From positions 1-20,938 of IMG/VR virus record IMGVR_UViG_3300034272_002176: 20,938 bases of DNA; one strand, 5' to 3'. Below the pieces are notes generated by a model. The model was not told where the DNA came from. It was given only the letters and a program-made list of their open reading frames with translations, and ran no database searches. The DNA comes from a virus. The position numbers and the translations under genes were made by a program. Below, in pieces: positions 13,368-18,818 of the stretch; the first letter of the stretch is position 1, and the number at the start of each line of letters is the position of its first letter.

Positions 13368-13447
13368 GGGTCCCCTTTTTCCGAGTAAATTGACTTTTGA
13401 GAAATGGTTTTACCGATTTTGGATTTTAGGATTTTGGCTACGGAAAC
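13368..13447 (-). repeat. Leader block, copy B of an imperfect direct repeat
   Basis: Second copy of the block at 13182-13260, starting 186 bases away, with about three quarters of bases matching by eye. It also ends, on the minus strand, in AAAAAGGGGACCC, but no ATG follows at the right distance. Copy B may therefore be an orphan leader left by duplication or loss of a gene. Confidence 0.7.
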
Positions 13448-13461
13448 AGGCTGTTTTGAGG

Positions 13462-13480
13462 GGTCACTAGGGTGACCTAG
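13462..13480. promoter_or_regulatory. Overlapping small palindromes, possible operator
   Basis: GGTCAC-TAGG-GTGACC (13462-13477) overlaps CTAGG-GTGA-CCTAG (13467-13480). Two interlocked dyads in an intergenic area suggest a protein-binding site for control of the minus-strand unit. No direct evidence of function. Confidence 0.4.
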
Positions 13481-13577
13481 GGGTGTCTTTAGGGTCATTC
13501 CAGCCCTTTGGAGCCTGCCATTCTAGACTCAGGAAGGGCTGTTCTGATGGTGCTTTGTTTGTTGGCAGTGTCGCCAT
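13467..13577 (-). CDS. Possible 36-residue small protein
   Basis: A minus-strand frame from the ATG at 13577 encodes 36 residues, with the composition of a real peptide: SEQPFLSLEWQAPKGWNDP is rich in Trp, Pro and charged residues. No homologue recognised and no clear ribosome-binding site. Two other minus-strand frames over 60 codons cross the same region, so only one, or none, can be right. Listed as a weak candidate. Confidence 0.25.
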   Translation of the reverse strand: MATLPTNKAPSEQPFLSLEWQAPKGWNDPKDTPRSP

Positions 13578-13691
13578 AGCAGAATGAGGGGAAGAGGCTT
13601 TTAAAAGGGCATTCTGTACGTTCTGGGGAGCGTATAGGGAAAGGGGTGCGAAGGGGTGGAAAGGGGTGCGACCGGGGGCGTGAAAACAAGA

Positions 13692-13724
13692 AAGGGCGCC
13701 CTCCCGGTGTGGGAAGGCGCCCTT
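13692..13724. terminator. Strong hairpin terminator within minus-strand island
   Basis: AAGGGCGCC (13692-13700) pairs with GGCGCCCTT (13716-13724). An inner stem of TCCC with GGGA adds four more pairs after a mismatch, with loop GGTGT. On the minus strand it is followed by TTTCTTGTTTTC, a fair U-rich tail. It would end the minus-strand transcript from 13757-15232. It resembles the terminator at 12274-12309 in its AGGGCGCC arm. Confidence 0.8.
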
Positions 13725-13756
13725 GTTCGGCGTCGCGTGTTGTTATGTTTGCTAGG

Positions 13757-13924
13757 TCAGGTCAGTTTTCCATGAACCCACCTCAGGTCCTCGTGTTTTG
13801 CCCTGGTCAATTTCAGGCCGTTTTGTTTCGCCCAGGATCGAGCATGAGAGGCTTCAAAAAACTTGTGGTCAATCAGGGCGCGCACAATCCAGACATCGCC
13901 CCGGCGGATTAGTTTGGCGCTCAT
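13757..13924 (-). CDS. Small basic protein of unknown function
   Basis: This 55-residue minus-strand protein starts at the ATG at 13924, which overlaps the stop of the gene before it (ATGA). It contains strand-like MSAKLIRRGDVWIVRALID, then a helix (FEASHARSWAKQNGL) and a basic end. The longer in-frame ORF to 14059 lies over the neighbouring membrane protein. Function unknown; a nucleic-acid binding role would fit the charge. It ends about 30 bases before the hairpin terminator. Confidence 0.55.
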   Translation of the reverse strand: MSAKLIRRGDVWIVRALIDHKFFEASHARSWAKQNGLKLTRAKHEDLRWVHGKLT

Positions 13925-14097
13925 TTGGCAAACTTGGATTTGATGGGTGCAATGGCGACGACCAGCGCAGCGGATGCGCAGAGCCATAGGACAAGGGCGG
14001 AAAATGCCGATGGGTAAAGGGTGAGGGTGAGACAGTCCAGCGCAAAAAGGGCGAGACATGCCAAGCGGATTAACAGGGAGTGTTTGGGTGTGTTCAT
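13921..14097 (-). CDS. Small membrane protein
   Basis: This 58-residue minus-strand protein starts at the ATG at 14097; a longer in-frame start at 14214 lies inside the previous gene. It has two hydrophobic stretches (about residues 8-28 and 31-51, rich in Leu and Ala) and a basic end (APIKSKFAK). There is no clear Shine-Dalgarno; the leader is ACACTCTCCCAACA. Function unknown. Confidence 0.55.
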   Translation of the reverse strand: MNTPKHSLLIRLACLALFALDCLTLTLYPSAFSALVLWLCASAALVVAIAPIKSKFAK

Positions 14098-14110
14098 TGT
14101 TGGGAGAGTG

Positions 14111-14407
14111 TTACTTGCGGAAAAGGGACAGAAGCGCGTCTGTGCTGTCAAAGGAGAACAAAAGGATCGCGACATGATCGGCGCCACAAGCGCGGGCAAC
14201 AGGGAACAAGCCACTGTTTTCCAAGAACTTAACAGCGCCGTCTTCCGCGTCTTTAGCGTCGTAATCGTAAGAGATAGTTAGAGACTCTTCAAAGCGGGGG
14301 AGACTCATTTTGATGCGCGAGCCTCTGTAGTCCGTTGGTCCGATGTACTTTACAGACATGGCGATAAGGTTCTGTGCTTCTGATTTGTTGGAGTAGATAG
14401 TAGTCAT
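14111..14407 (-). CDS. Small conserved-type phage/plasmid protein (YIGPT-RGSRIK)
   Basis: This 98-residue minus-strand protein starts at the ATG at 14407. It contains VKYIGPTDYRGSRIKMSLP followed by a Tyr/Asp-rich segment and a helix near DGAVKFLENSGL. Small bacterial and phage proteins with a Y-L/I-G-P-T-N-x-R/K-G-S-R-I-K start are widespread but have no assigned function; that link is from memory. The A/C-rich leader (AAACCAAATCCCCAAA) lacks a Shine-Dalgarno. Confidence 0.6.
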   Translation of the reverse strand: MTTIYSNKSEAQNLIAMSVKYIGPTDYRGSRIKMSLPRFEESLTISYDYDAKDAEDGAVKFLENSGLFPVARACGADHVAILLFSFDSTDALLSLFRK

Positions 14408-14447
14408 TTTGGGGATTTGGTTTATTTTGTGGGAGCTGTGGGGAGGG

Positions 14448-14621
14448 TTATGCGTAAATAGCTGTTTCCAAACGGACGACAGAGCAATCGGCAGACATGC
14501 CATTGCGGCGTAGGATGCGCTCTGCACCGCGATAGGTGAGACGGCGGGACCGGATGATGTGGCGGGTTGATTGCTCGCCTGTGACGTGGTTGGAGACTGT
14601 GAGAGTGTGGAGGATGTTCAT
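14448..14621 (-). CDS. Small basic protein behind a pentamer-repeat leader
   Basis: This 57-residue minus-strand protein starts at 14621 and is rich in Arg and His (STRHIIRSRRLTYRGAERIL). The ATG sits at the very end of a run of ten 5-base units, so its whole leader is repeat DNA. Strand and spacing fit the neighbouring minus-strand genes. A basic helix of this sort could bind nucleic acid, but no family is recognised. Confidence 0.6.
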   Translation of the reverse strand: MNILHTLTVSNHVTGEQSTRHIIRSRRLTYRGAERILRRNGMSADCSVVRLETAIYA

Positions 14622-14670
14622 GGTTTGGGTTGGTTTGGTTTGGTTTGGTTTGGTTTGGGTTGGTTTGGGT
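14621..14670 (-). repeat. Ten-unit pentamer repeat forming a gene leader
   Basis: On the plus strand this is ten consecutive 5-base units of TGGTT or TGGGT. On the minus strand it reads as AACCA/ACCCA units ending at the start codon of the 57-residue gene. The resulting RNA leader has no G, so it should be unstructured. Related A/C-rich leaders precede genes at 7696 and 14407. Confidence 0.9.
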
Positions 14671-14804
14671 TAGAAAAGGTGGAGAGTATACTTGGCCAAG
14701 CCGTAGGCTGTGAGGCCAGCAATAAGGGCAAAGGGAAAAGCTAGGGCTGTGTAAGCCAAGACAGAGAAGACAGTGTTAAGAGTGGAGAGGATGCGTGTGA
14801 GCAT
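14670..14804 (-). CDS. Very small membrane protein
   Basis: This 44-residue minus-strand protein starts at the ATG at 14804; in-frame starts further up to 14936 overlap the previous gene. Residues about 10-38 are strongly hydrophobic (TVFSVLAYTALAFPFALIAG), enough for one or two membrane passes. The start is uncertain. The leader contains inverted GCGCAC/GTGCGC sequences (14816-14852). Function unknown. Confidence 0.45.
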   Translation of the reverse strand: MLTRILSTLNTVFSVLAYTALAFPFALIAGLTAYGLAKYTLHLF

Positions 14805-14905
14805 GCGTTGAATATGCGCACGGGACAAAGAAAGGGCAAGAAGATTGTGCGCTTTTTTTATGTAGGGGGAGAGGGGAGACTGGCAGGGGGTTGAGTACGT
14901 GGGGA

Positions 14906-15232
14906 TTAAGCTACTGATTTGGAAAACTTTGCCCAATGAATCTCAGGAACCAGAGAGATGATGTTTTCGCCAGCGTTGTAAGCGTAAAAGCAACAATCGT
15001 AAGAGGTTTTGTTATAACCTGTTGACCAGACAACGTAGATCTGTCCGATCTCGTTAACGATTACAGTTTTCTTGCCGAAGATAATCTTTCCGAAGTGTTT
15101 ACGCTGTACAGCGTAGGAGACTGTCATGCGGACGTTTTCCATTCCGACAAGCTTGACGCCTTCGAAGAAACCGATGGTATCGGCGGGGGAGATTGTTTCG
15201 GACAGGACGGGGAGGGCGGGGTTCTTTTGCAT
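14906..15232 (-). CDS. Small protein, first gene of minus-strand island
   Basis: This 108-residue minus-strand protein has alternating strands: MTVSYAVQRKHFGKIIFG, TVIVNEIGQIYVVWS and a Cys/Tyr-rich CCFYAY segment, suggesting a small beta-rich or alpha/beta fold. No family recognised. It is probably the first gene of a transcript that runs left to the terminator at 13692-13724. The ATG at 15232 follows TAGCTTTGACCC with no Shine-Dalgarno. Confidence 0.65.
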   Translation of the reverse strand: MQKNPALPVLSETISPADTIGFFEGVKLVGMENVRMTVSYAVQRKHFGKIIFGKKTVIVNEIGQIYVVWSTGYNKTSYDCCFYAYNAGENIISLVPEIHWAKFSKSVA

Positions 15233-15572
15233 GGGTCAAAGCTACGTAGAAGAAGCGTAGAGAGACAACAAAAGATTTGCACGTTAGCTGAAATATTTTT
15301 TTGGCTGTTTAAGGCGCTTAGCTGGCAATTCTAGGGGGGGGTGTGAGGCTCGGCTATCGTGATACGTTTTTTATGAGTAAGGGCATCAGAAGGGGCCTTT
15401 CTGCGAAAACGATAGCTCAAAGCGTTGAAAAAGCGTATAGTTACAGAGTAACAGGCTGGTTGTAGGTGCGCTTAGTTTGTGTAAGTATGGGTATGCGTAG
15501 GAGTTGTGTAATGCGGGGAGAGGGGGAGGCGAAGGTTGCCAAGTTAAGAAAACTAAGAGAAAACTAGATCAT
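15233..15572. other. Divergent intergenic region
   Basis: This 340-base stretch separates the minus-strand island from the late plus-strand genes, so promoters for both directions must lie here or nearby. Visible elements are a 7-bp inverted repeat GCTATCG/CGATAGC 50 bases apart (15353-15359 and 15410-15416), and a small dyad GTTAC-AGA-GTAAC (15440-15452). A 30-codon frame at 15373-15465 is too short to trust. No convincing -35/-10 pair was found. Confidence 0.5.
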
Positions 15573-15965
15573 ATGGCATTCACGGAAGCAGGACCGGGCA
15601 GACCGAAGGGGCTCCCGAATAAGCACACTTTGGCGCTCAAAGACGCGATACAAAACGCGTTTACCGAGCTCGGCGGCACAAGCTATCTGGTACACGTTGG
15701 CCGGTCCGATCCTCGCACGTTTTGCGCACTACTCAGCAAACTCCTGCCCACCAAACTAGCCAACGCAGACGGCTCGCCATTACTGGCAGCCTTGACCGAA
15801 CTAACAGACGCACAACTGGAAGCTCGTACGGCTAGGGCACTCGCGGATGCTCAACGGGCGGGTCTAATGGCCCCGCCTGATAGCCTGACCAGCGCGCCAG
15901 TGCTCGAGGTAGCGGCCGAGGTAGTGGAGCCGGTACAGGGGCAGACAGAGGGTGAGAGTCTATAA
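15573..15965 (+). CDS. terS: Terminase small subunit candidate
   Basis: This 130-residue protein starts at the ATG at 15573; an upstream ATG at 15504 would add a poorly supported extension. It opens with GPGRPKGLPNKHTLALKDAI, the GRPKG-xNK start seen in many phage small terminase proteins. Then comes LGGTSYLVHVGRSDPRTFCALLSKLLP, similar to the helix-turn region of that group, and an acidic C-terminal tail. It precedes the large terminase by 1.4 kb, unusual because the two are normally adjacent. Small terminases recognise the packaging site on DNA. The call rests on family resemblance and context. Confidence 0.65.
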   Translation: MAFTEAGPGRPKGLPNKHTLALKDAIQNAFTELGGTSYLVHVGRSDPRTFCALLSKLLPTKLANADGSPLLAALTELTDAQLEARTARALADAQRAGLMAPPDSLTSAPVLEVAAEVVEPVQGQTEGESL

Positions 15966-16116
15966 CGTCACACAACGTATATCATGTAGAGTACGTTTGC
16001 CTGATTATCAGGGACTTACGCTGATGCATGTCCTACTGATGCGGTGGAGTATAGCTGGACCGCTGGACCGCTGGTGGTCGGGGTCGGGGTCGGTCTGTAA
16101 TGGTCTGGACTAGGTG

Positions 16117-16166
16117 ACCACTACAGGTTGTGGTGTCAGGGTAGGGTAACCACTACAGGTTGTGGT
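16117..16166 (+). repeat. Two copies of a hairpin-forming 18-base repeat
   Basis: ACCACTACAGGTTGTGGT occurs at 16117-16134 and again, identical, at 16149-16166, 32 bases apart. Each copy has ACCAC and GTGGT arms around TACAGGTT, so each could form a hairpin or bind a protein dimer. Identity of both copies suggests selection or recent duplication. Confidence 0.85.
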
Positions 16167-16170
16167 CAGG

Positions 16171-16186
16171 GGGGGTCGTCACCCCC
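16171..16186. other. G/C hairpin GGGGGT-CGTC-ACCCCC
   Basis: A perfect 6-bp stem with a CGTC loop lies 4 bases after the second 18-base repeat. There is no T-tract, so it is not a standard terminator. It may belong to the same structured element. Confidence 0.5.
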
Positions 16187-16325
16187 AGGTCCGCTGCTAT
16201 AGAAAAGAAAGTCGAGGTCCCTACACAGCCGCCCTTCGTCACAACCTCAACCTTAGCAAATCCTCTTACAGCTAAGATCAGTGCTAAGACCCCCATCACT
16301 CTCCCCCCTAGTCACCCCAAGTGCC

Positions 16326-16344
16326 CTCCCCCTTTTCGGGGGAG
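16326..16344 (+). terminator. Hairpin with pyrimidine-rich tail, possible terminator
   Basis: CTCCCCC (16326-16332) pairs with GGGGGAG (16338-16344) around TTTTC. The next bases are C/T-rich and a run of six T appears about 25 bases later, so it is an imperfect intrinsic terminator. It lies before the gene at 16410. Confidence 0.4.
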
Positions 16345-16409
16345 TCTCCCCCCTCTCCCTCTTTTTTCCAGTTGCACAAACCTCTCTTCATGCTATCTCT
16401 CCCAGAGTT

Positions 16410-16760
16410 ATGGAAACACTCATTAAGACCCGTAAGCCTCGTACTCGCAAAGAAACTAATCCCCAGATTAGTGCATTAAAGAAATCCGTTAGTGCAGCCC
16501 TTAAGGCAGCCTGGATGGTTGAGTCTGTAAAGACTCGGCAAGAGAAGGCTGTGCGCAGGAGCAGGGTTACGCTGGAGGCTAAGGTCGAAGAGCAGCGTGA
16601 GGCGCTCAAGGCTATCAAGGCCAGTGTAGACGCCTTTCTAGTGGCACTCACCCCAGAGGCCGGCATCACCCCAGAGGCTACCCCCGTCATCCCCCAAGAG
16701 CTTCAGGCTATTCTGGACGACCCGGCCACCGTAGTCTTGGACCCTAGTGCCGCTGCTTAG
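16410..16760 (+). CDS. Basic helical protein between terminase genes
   Basis: This 116-residue protein starts at the ATG at 16410; an in-frame start at 16281 would translate a C-rich tract into Pro/Leu-rich sequence and is rejected. The N-terminus is very basic (KTRKPRTRKETNPQ). A long helix with EKAVRRSRVTLEAKVEEQRE and further heptad-like residues suggests a coiled coil. The C-terminus is Pro/Ala-rich and acidic. No family recognised. Its place between small and large terminase genes suggests a DNA-binding packaging or regulatory role, as inference only. Confidence 0.6.
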   Translation: METLIKTRKPRTRKETNPQISALKKSVSAALKAAWMVESVKTRQEKAVRRSRVTLEAKVEEQREALKAIKASVDAFLVALTPEAGITPEATPVIPQELQAILDDPATVVLDPSAAA

Positions 16761-16771
16761 TTTTCTCTAGA

Positions 16772-16813
16772 GCCCGCCAAGGCTAGTGCGCAAGCATCCT
16801 CAAACCGGCGGGC
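16772..16813 (+). other. Composite hairpin with GCAA tetraloop
   Basis: GCCCGCC (16772-16778) pairs with GGCGGGC (16807-16813). Inside, AGG (16780-16782) pairs with CCT (16798-16800) and TGC (16787-16789) with GCA (16794-16796), closing a GCAA loop of the stable GNRA class. It opens the structured region just after the gene ending at 16760. Confidence 0.55.
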
Positions 16814-16855
16814 CACTACTTCCGCGACACCTGCCTCTGGCTCCATGCCGGACAG

Positions 16856-17038
16856 CACCAACCGTTAGCTTAGGCCCGTTTGGTTGAGTGGTGTGACAAC
16901 CGGAGAGACGGCCATAGACAGCGACACCTGCGGCGATGCAAGTGGTGTGACTAGCTGGAGAGACAGCTTCGTCAGCGATTGACGTGTGAGTCGTGGGGAA
17001 CGCACCTCTTAGAGGCGTGACAGTCTGGAGAGACAGAC
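16856..17038 (+). repeat. Three two-hairpin modules with invariant GAGAGA loops
   Basis: Module 1 (16856-16911) has CACC-AACC pairing with GGTT-(GAGT)-GGTG, then TGAC, then CCG-GAGAGA-CGG. Module 2 (16924-16968) has ACACC-TGC pairing with GCA-(AGT)-GGTGT, then GAC, then AGCTG-GAGAGA-CAGCT. Module 3 (17000-17038) has ACGC pairing with GCGT, then GAC, then GTCTG-GAGAGA-CAGAC. An AGT-containing bulge at the same place is shared by the first two. Loops start 55 and 70 bases apart. Confidence 0.65.
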
Positions 17039-17076
17039 CAGGGGCTGCGCATCTGACAAACACGCAGACCAATTTC

Positions 17077-17241
17077 ATGGAACTAGAACCAGCTACCCCA
17101 CCTCAGAAAGCCGCTGACCTGGCTTACTCGCTTTTGATGGACTCGATCGAACGAGACATGGACTACGAAGAGTTCACCTTCGAGCTGGAAGGCGGCCCAG
17201 ACGATGGAGTCGAGTACAAAGTTTTAGTGATGAAAGTATGA
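17077..17241 (+). CDS. Small acidic protein upstream of terminase
   Basis: This 54-residue protein starts at the ATG at 17077, just after the structured region; an upstream in-frame start at 16993 would read through the third hairpin module. It has a helix (PPQKAADLAYSLLMDSIERD) followed by strand-like EEFTFELEGG and VEYKVLVMKV. Strongly acidic. No family recognised. It is separated from the large terminase gene by 128 bases containing a terminator. Confidence 0.55.
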   Translation: MELEPATPPQKAADLAYSLLMDSIERDMDYEEFTFELEGGPDDGVEYKVLVMKV

Positions 17242-17326
17242 AAAATACTTGCACGATTCTCGGAGATCTTTCAACCTACAGGCCAACCAGTCAACCCGGG
17301 GGTTTGGCTGGGGAAACGGAAAACGG

Positions 17327-17361
17327 AACCCGGCCCATCGTGTGATGGTGTCCGGGTTTTT
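17327..17361 (+). terminator. Intrinsic terminator or attenuator before terL
   Basis: AACCCGG (17327-17333) pairs with CCGGGTT (17352-17358), with an inner CCATC-GTGT-GATGG stem, followed by a T-run. It ends only 8 bases before the start codon of terL, leaving no room for a promoter. A second AACCCGG at 17293-17299 could pair with the same 3' arm, which would allow alternative folds. Confidence 0.75.
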
Positions 17362-17369
17362 CTCTTTGT

Positions 17370-18818
17370 ATGAGTGATCTTCTCGACAATCTCGACAAGA
17401 ACCTAGAGCTAACTCTCTTGCTTGAAGAGTCTCTAAGGCGCCGGAAGGAGCGTAAGATCGGTACTTACTTTCCTGACACTGGCGAGTACCGGCGTGAACT
17501 GTATCCCAAGCACATCGCTTACTTCGAGGCTGGGGCACGGTATCGTGAGCGCCTTATGATGGCTGCCAACCGTATCGGCAAGACTGAGAGTATCGGCGGG
17601 TACGAGATGGTGCTGCATATGACTGGCAGGTATCCCGCTTGGTGGAAGGGCAGGAAGTTTGACCAACCCATTAGTGCCTGGGCAGCGGGGGACACCGGCA
17701 AGACGACTCGTGACATTCTTCAGATGAAGTTACTTGGGCCGCCTGGGGAGTTTGGCACAGGACTCATTCCTAAGGCTGATCTCATCAAGACTACTGCCAA
17801 GGCCGGCGTAGCAGAAGCTATTGAAGTCATTACTGTTCGCCATGCCTCAGGTGGAGAGTCTCGCCTTACATTCAAGTCCTACGATCAGCGCCGGGAAGCG
17901 TTTCAGGGCTCTGAACAGGATGTGATCTGGTTGGACGAAGAGCCGCCTCTGGATGTCTACACAGAGTGTCTGCTTAGAACGATGACCAACAACGGGATGA
18001 CGATGCTCACCTTCACGCCTCTTATGGGGATGAGTGAGACAGTCATGTCGTTTATGCCCAATGGTGAAGTCCAAGAGCAGGCTTCAGGGAGTAAGTACGT
18101 TGGCATGGCGACGTGGGACGATGTCCCGCACCTGACTAAACAACAGAAGGACGAGCTTTGGGCGTCTATTCCACCCTTCCAAAGGGACGCTCGTTCTAAA
18201 GGCGTCCCACAGCTTGGAGCAGGGGCCATTTATCCTGTGCCAGAGAGTGAACTCATTTGTGAAGAGTTTGCTATCCCTGAGCACTGGAGGAGGTGCTACG
18301 GCATGGACGTAGGCTGGAACAGGACTGCTGTCGTCTGGGGCGCTACTAACCCGGATACAGAAGTGACGTATCTGTACTCAGAGTATTATCGCGGCCAAGC
18401 AGAGCCGATTTTGCACGCTGAAGCGATCAAAGCCCGTGGCGAGATGCCGGGGGTAATTGATCCAGCCAGTCGCGGTCGAGCGCAGACTGACGGGCAGCAG
18501 CTTCTTGGCATGTATCGCAGGCACGGTCTCGACATAACTTTGGCGAACAACGCCGTCGAGAGCGGGCTGTACACGGTTTGGCAGACGATGTCAGCCGGCA
18601 AGCTTCGTGTTTTCCCAAATCTTCGCAACTGGCTATCGGAATTTCGCCTTTATCGCAGAGATGAAAAGGGGCGTGTTGTAAAAGATAATGACCATTTGAT
18701 GGACGCAACACGGTATTTGGTAGTAAGTGGCTTGAGTAGGGCTGCTATTCCGTCTAAGTATGGTACAAAGAAGAATAGCTCTTTTGTGATGCCAGTGATT
18801 AACTTTTTCAAGAGATGA
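17370..18818 (+). CDS. terL: Terminase large subunit
   Basis: This 482-residue protein has both active sites of a phage packaging motor. The ATPase has Walker A AANRIGKT (65-72) and Walker B DVIWLDEEPP with Asp189-Glu190. The nuclease has GMDVGWNRT (Asp313), VIDPASRG (Asp364) and NDHLMDATRYL (Asp445), the usual three acidic residues of an RNase-H-like fold. It translocates DNA into the prohead and cuts it. The length is normal for the family. No ribosome-binding site is visible, and a terminator hairpin ends 8 bases before the ATG. The portal gene follows with an ATGA overlap, as usual in late operons. Confidence 0.95.
   Translation: MSDLLDNLDKNLELTLLLEESLRRRKERKIGTYFPDTGEYRRELYPKHIAYFEAGARYRERLMMAANRIGKTESIGGYEMVLHMTGRYPAWWKGRKFDQPISAWAAGDTGKTTRDILQMKLLGPPGEFGTGLIPKADLIKTTAKAGVAEAIEVITVRHASGGESRLTFKSYDQRREAFQGSEQDVIWLDEEPPLDVYTECLLRTMTNNGMTMLTFTPLMGMSETVMSFMPNGEVQEQASGSKYVGMATWDDVPHLTKQQKDELWASIPPFQRDARSKGVPQLGAGAIYPVPESELICEEFAIPEHWRRCYGMDVGWNRTAVVWGATNPDTEVTYLYSEYYRGQAEPILHAEAIKARGEMPGVIDPASRGRAQTDGQQLLGMYRRHGLDITLANNAVESGLYTVWQTMSAGKLRVFPNLRNWLSEFRLYRRDEKGRVVKDNDHLMDATRYLVVSGLSRAAIPSKYGTKKNSSFVMPVINFFKR

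Larger units (their letters stand above)
13177..13756. other. Gene-poor regulatory stretch in minus-strand island
   Basis: This 580-base stretch has no confident gene. It holds the duplicated leader block, two sets of palindromes, a repeated C-rich motif on the minus strand (CGCACCCCTTTCC twice within 13630-13675) and a strong hairpin terminator at its right end. It is probably the promoter and leader region of the two-gene minus unit 12324-13176. Confidence 0.6.
15966..16409. other. Repeat-rich gap after small terminase gene
   Basis: This 444-base stretch has no confident gene. It contains a dyad CCTGA-TTA-TCAGG (16000-16012), two CTGGACCG units (16055-16070), three GGTCGG units (16076-16093), a duplicated hairpin, a G-rich hairpin and a C-rich tract with another hairpin. 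As it borders the small terminase gene, it is a candidate packaging-recognition region. Confidence 0.5.
16761..17076 (+). ncRNA. Structured non-coding region with repeated hairpins
   Basis: This 316-base stretch has no convincing gene but several hairpins on the plus strand. The first is a composite stem with a GCAA tetraloop (16772-16813). Then come three related modules with a stem closing GAGAGA loops at 16903-16908, 16958-16963 and 17028-17033. Stem bases differ between copies yet still pair, while the loop and the preceding GTGAC stay fixed. That is the mark of conserved RNA structure. Whether it is a separate RNA, a leader, or a DNA packaging site is unknown. Confidence 0.55.

Noticed and set aside
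13283-13498. Minus-strand 71-codon frame over the palindrome and leader block
   Set aside because: Its sequence is explained by the duplicated leader block and palindrome, and there is no ribosome-binding site; the similarity to the frame in copy A follows from the DNA duplication.
13500-13560. tRNA-like segment near the minus-strand palindromes
   Set aside because: No T-arm consensus or complete cloverleaf could be drawn.
13495-13689. Minus-strand 64-codon frame, Pro/Ser-rich
   Set aside because: Low-complexity start in a C-rich repeat; its ATGA overlap with the next frame could be chance since neither frame has other support.
14621-14670. Telomere-like repeat
   Set aside because: The run is short, internal, and ends exactly at a start codon; a leader is the simpler reading.
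15095-15334. Plus-strand frame of 79 codons
   Set aside because: Antisense to the 108-codon minus-strand gene and runs into the divergent regulatory gap.
16281-16409. N-terminal extension of the basic helical protein from an upstream ATG
   Set aside because: It would translate a C-rich tract and hairpin into Pro/Leu-rich sequence; the ATG at 16410 gives a normal basic N-terminus.
16800-17078. Minus-strand frame of 92 codons across the hairpin modules
   Set aside because: The region shows stem covariation and repeats that explain its sequence; the peptide lacks any domain and starts in the leader of the next gene.
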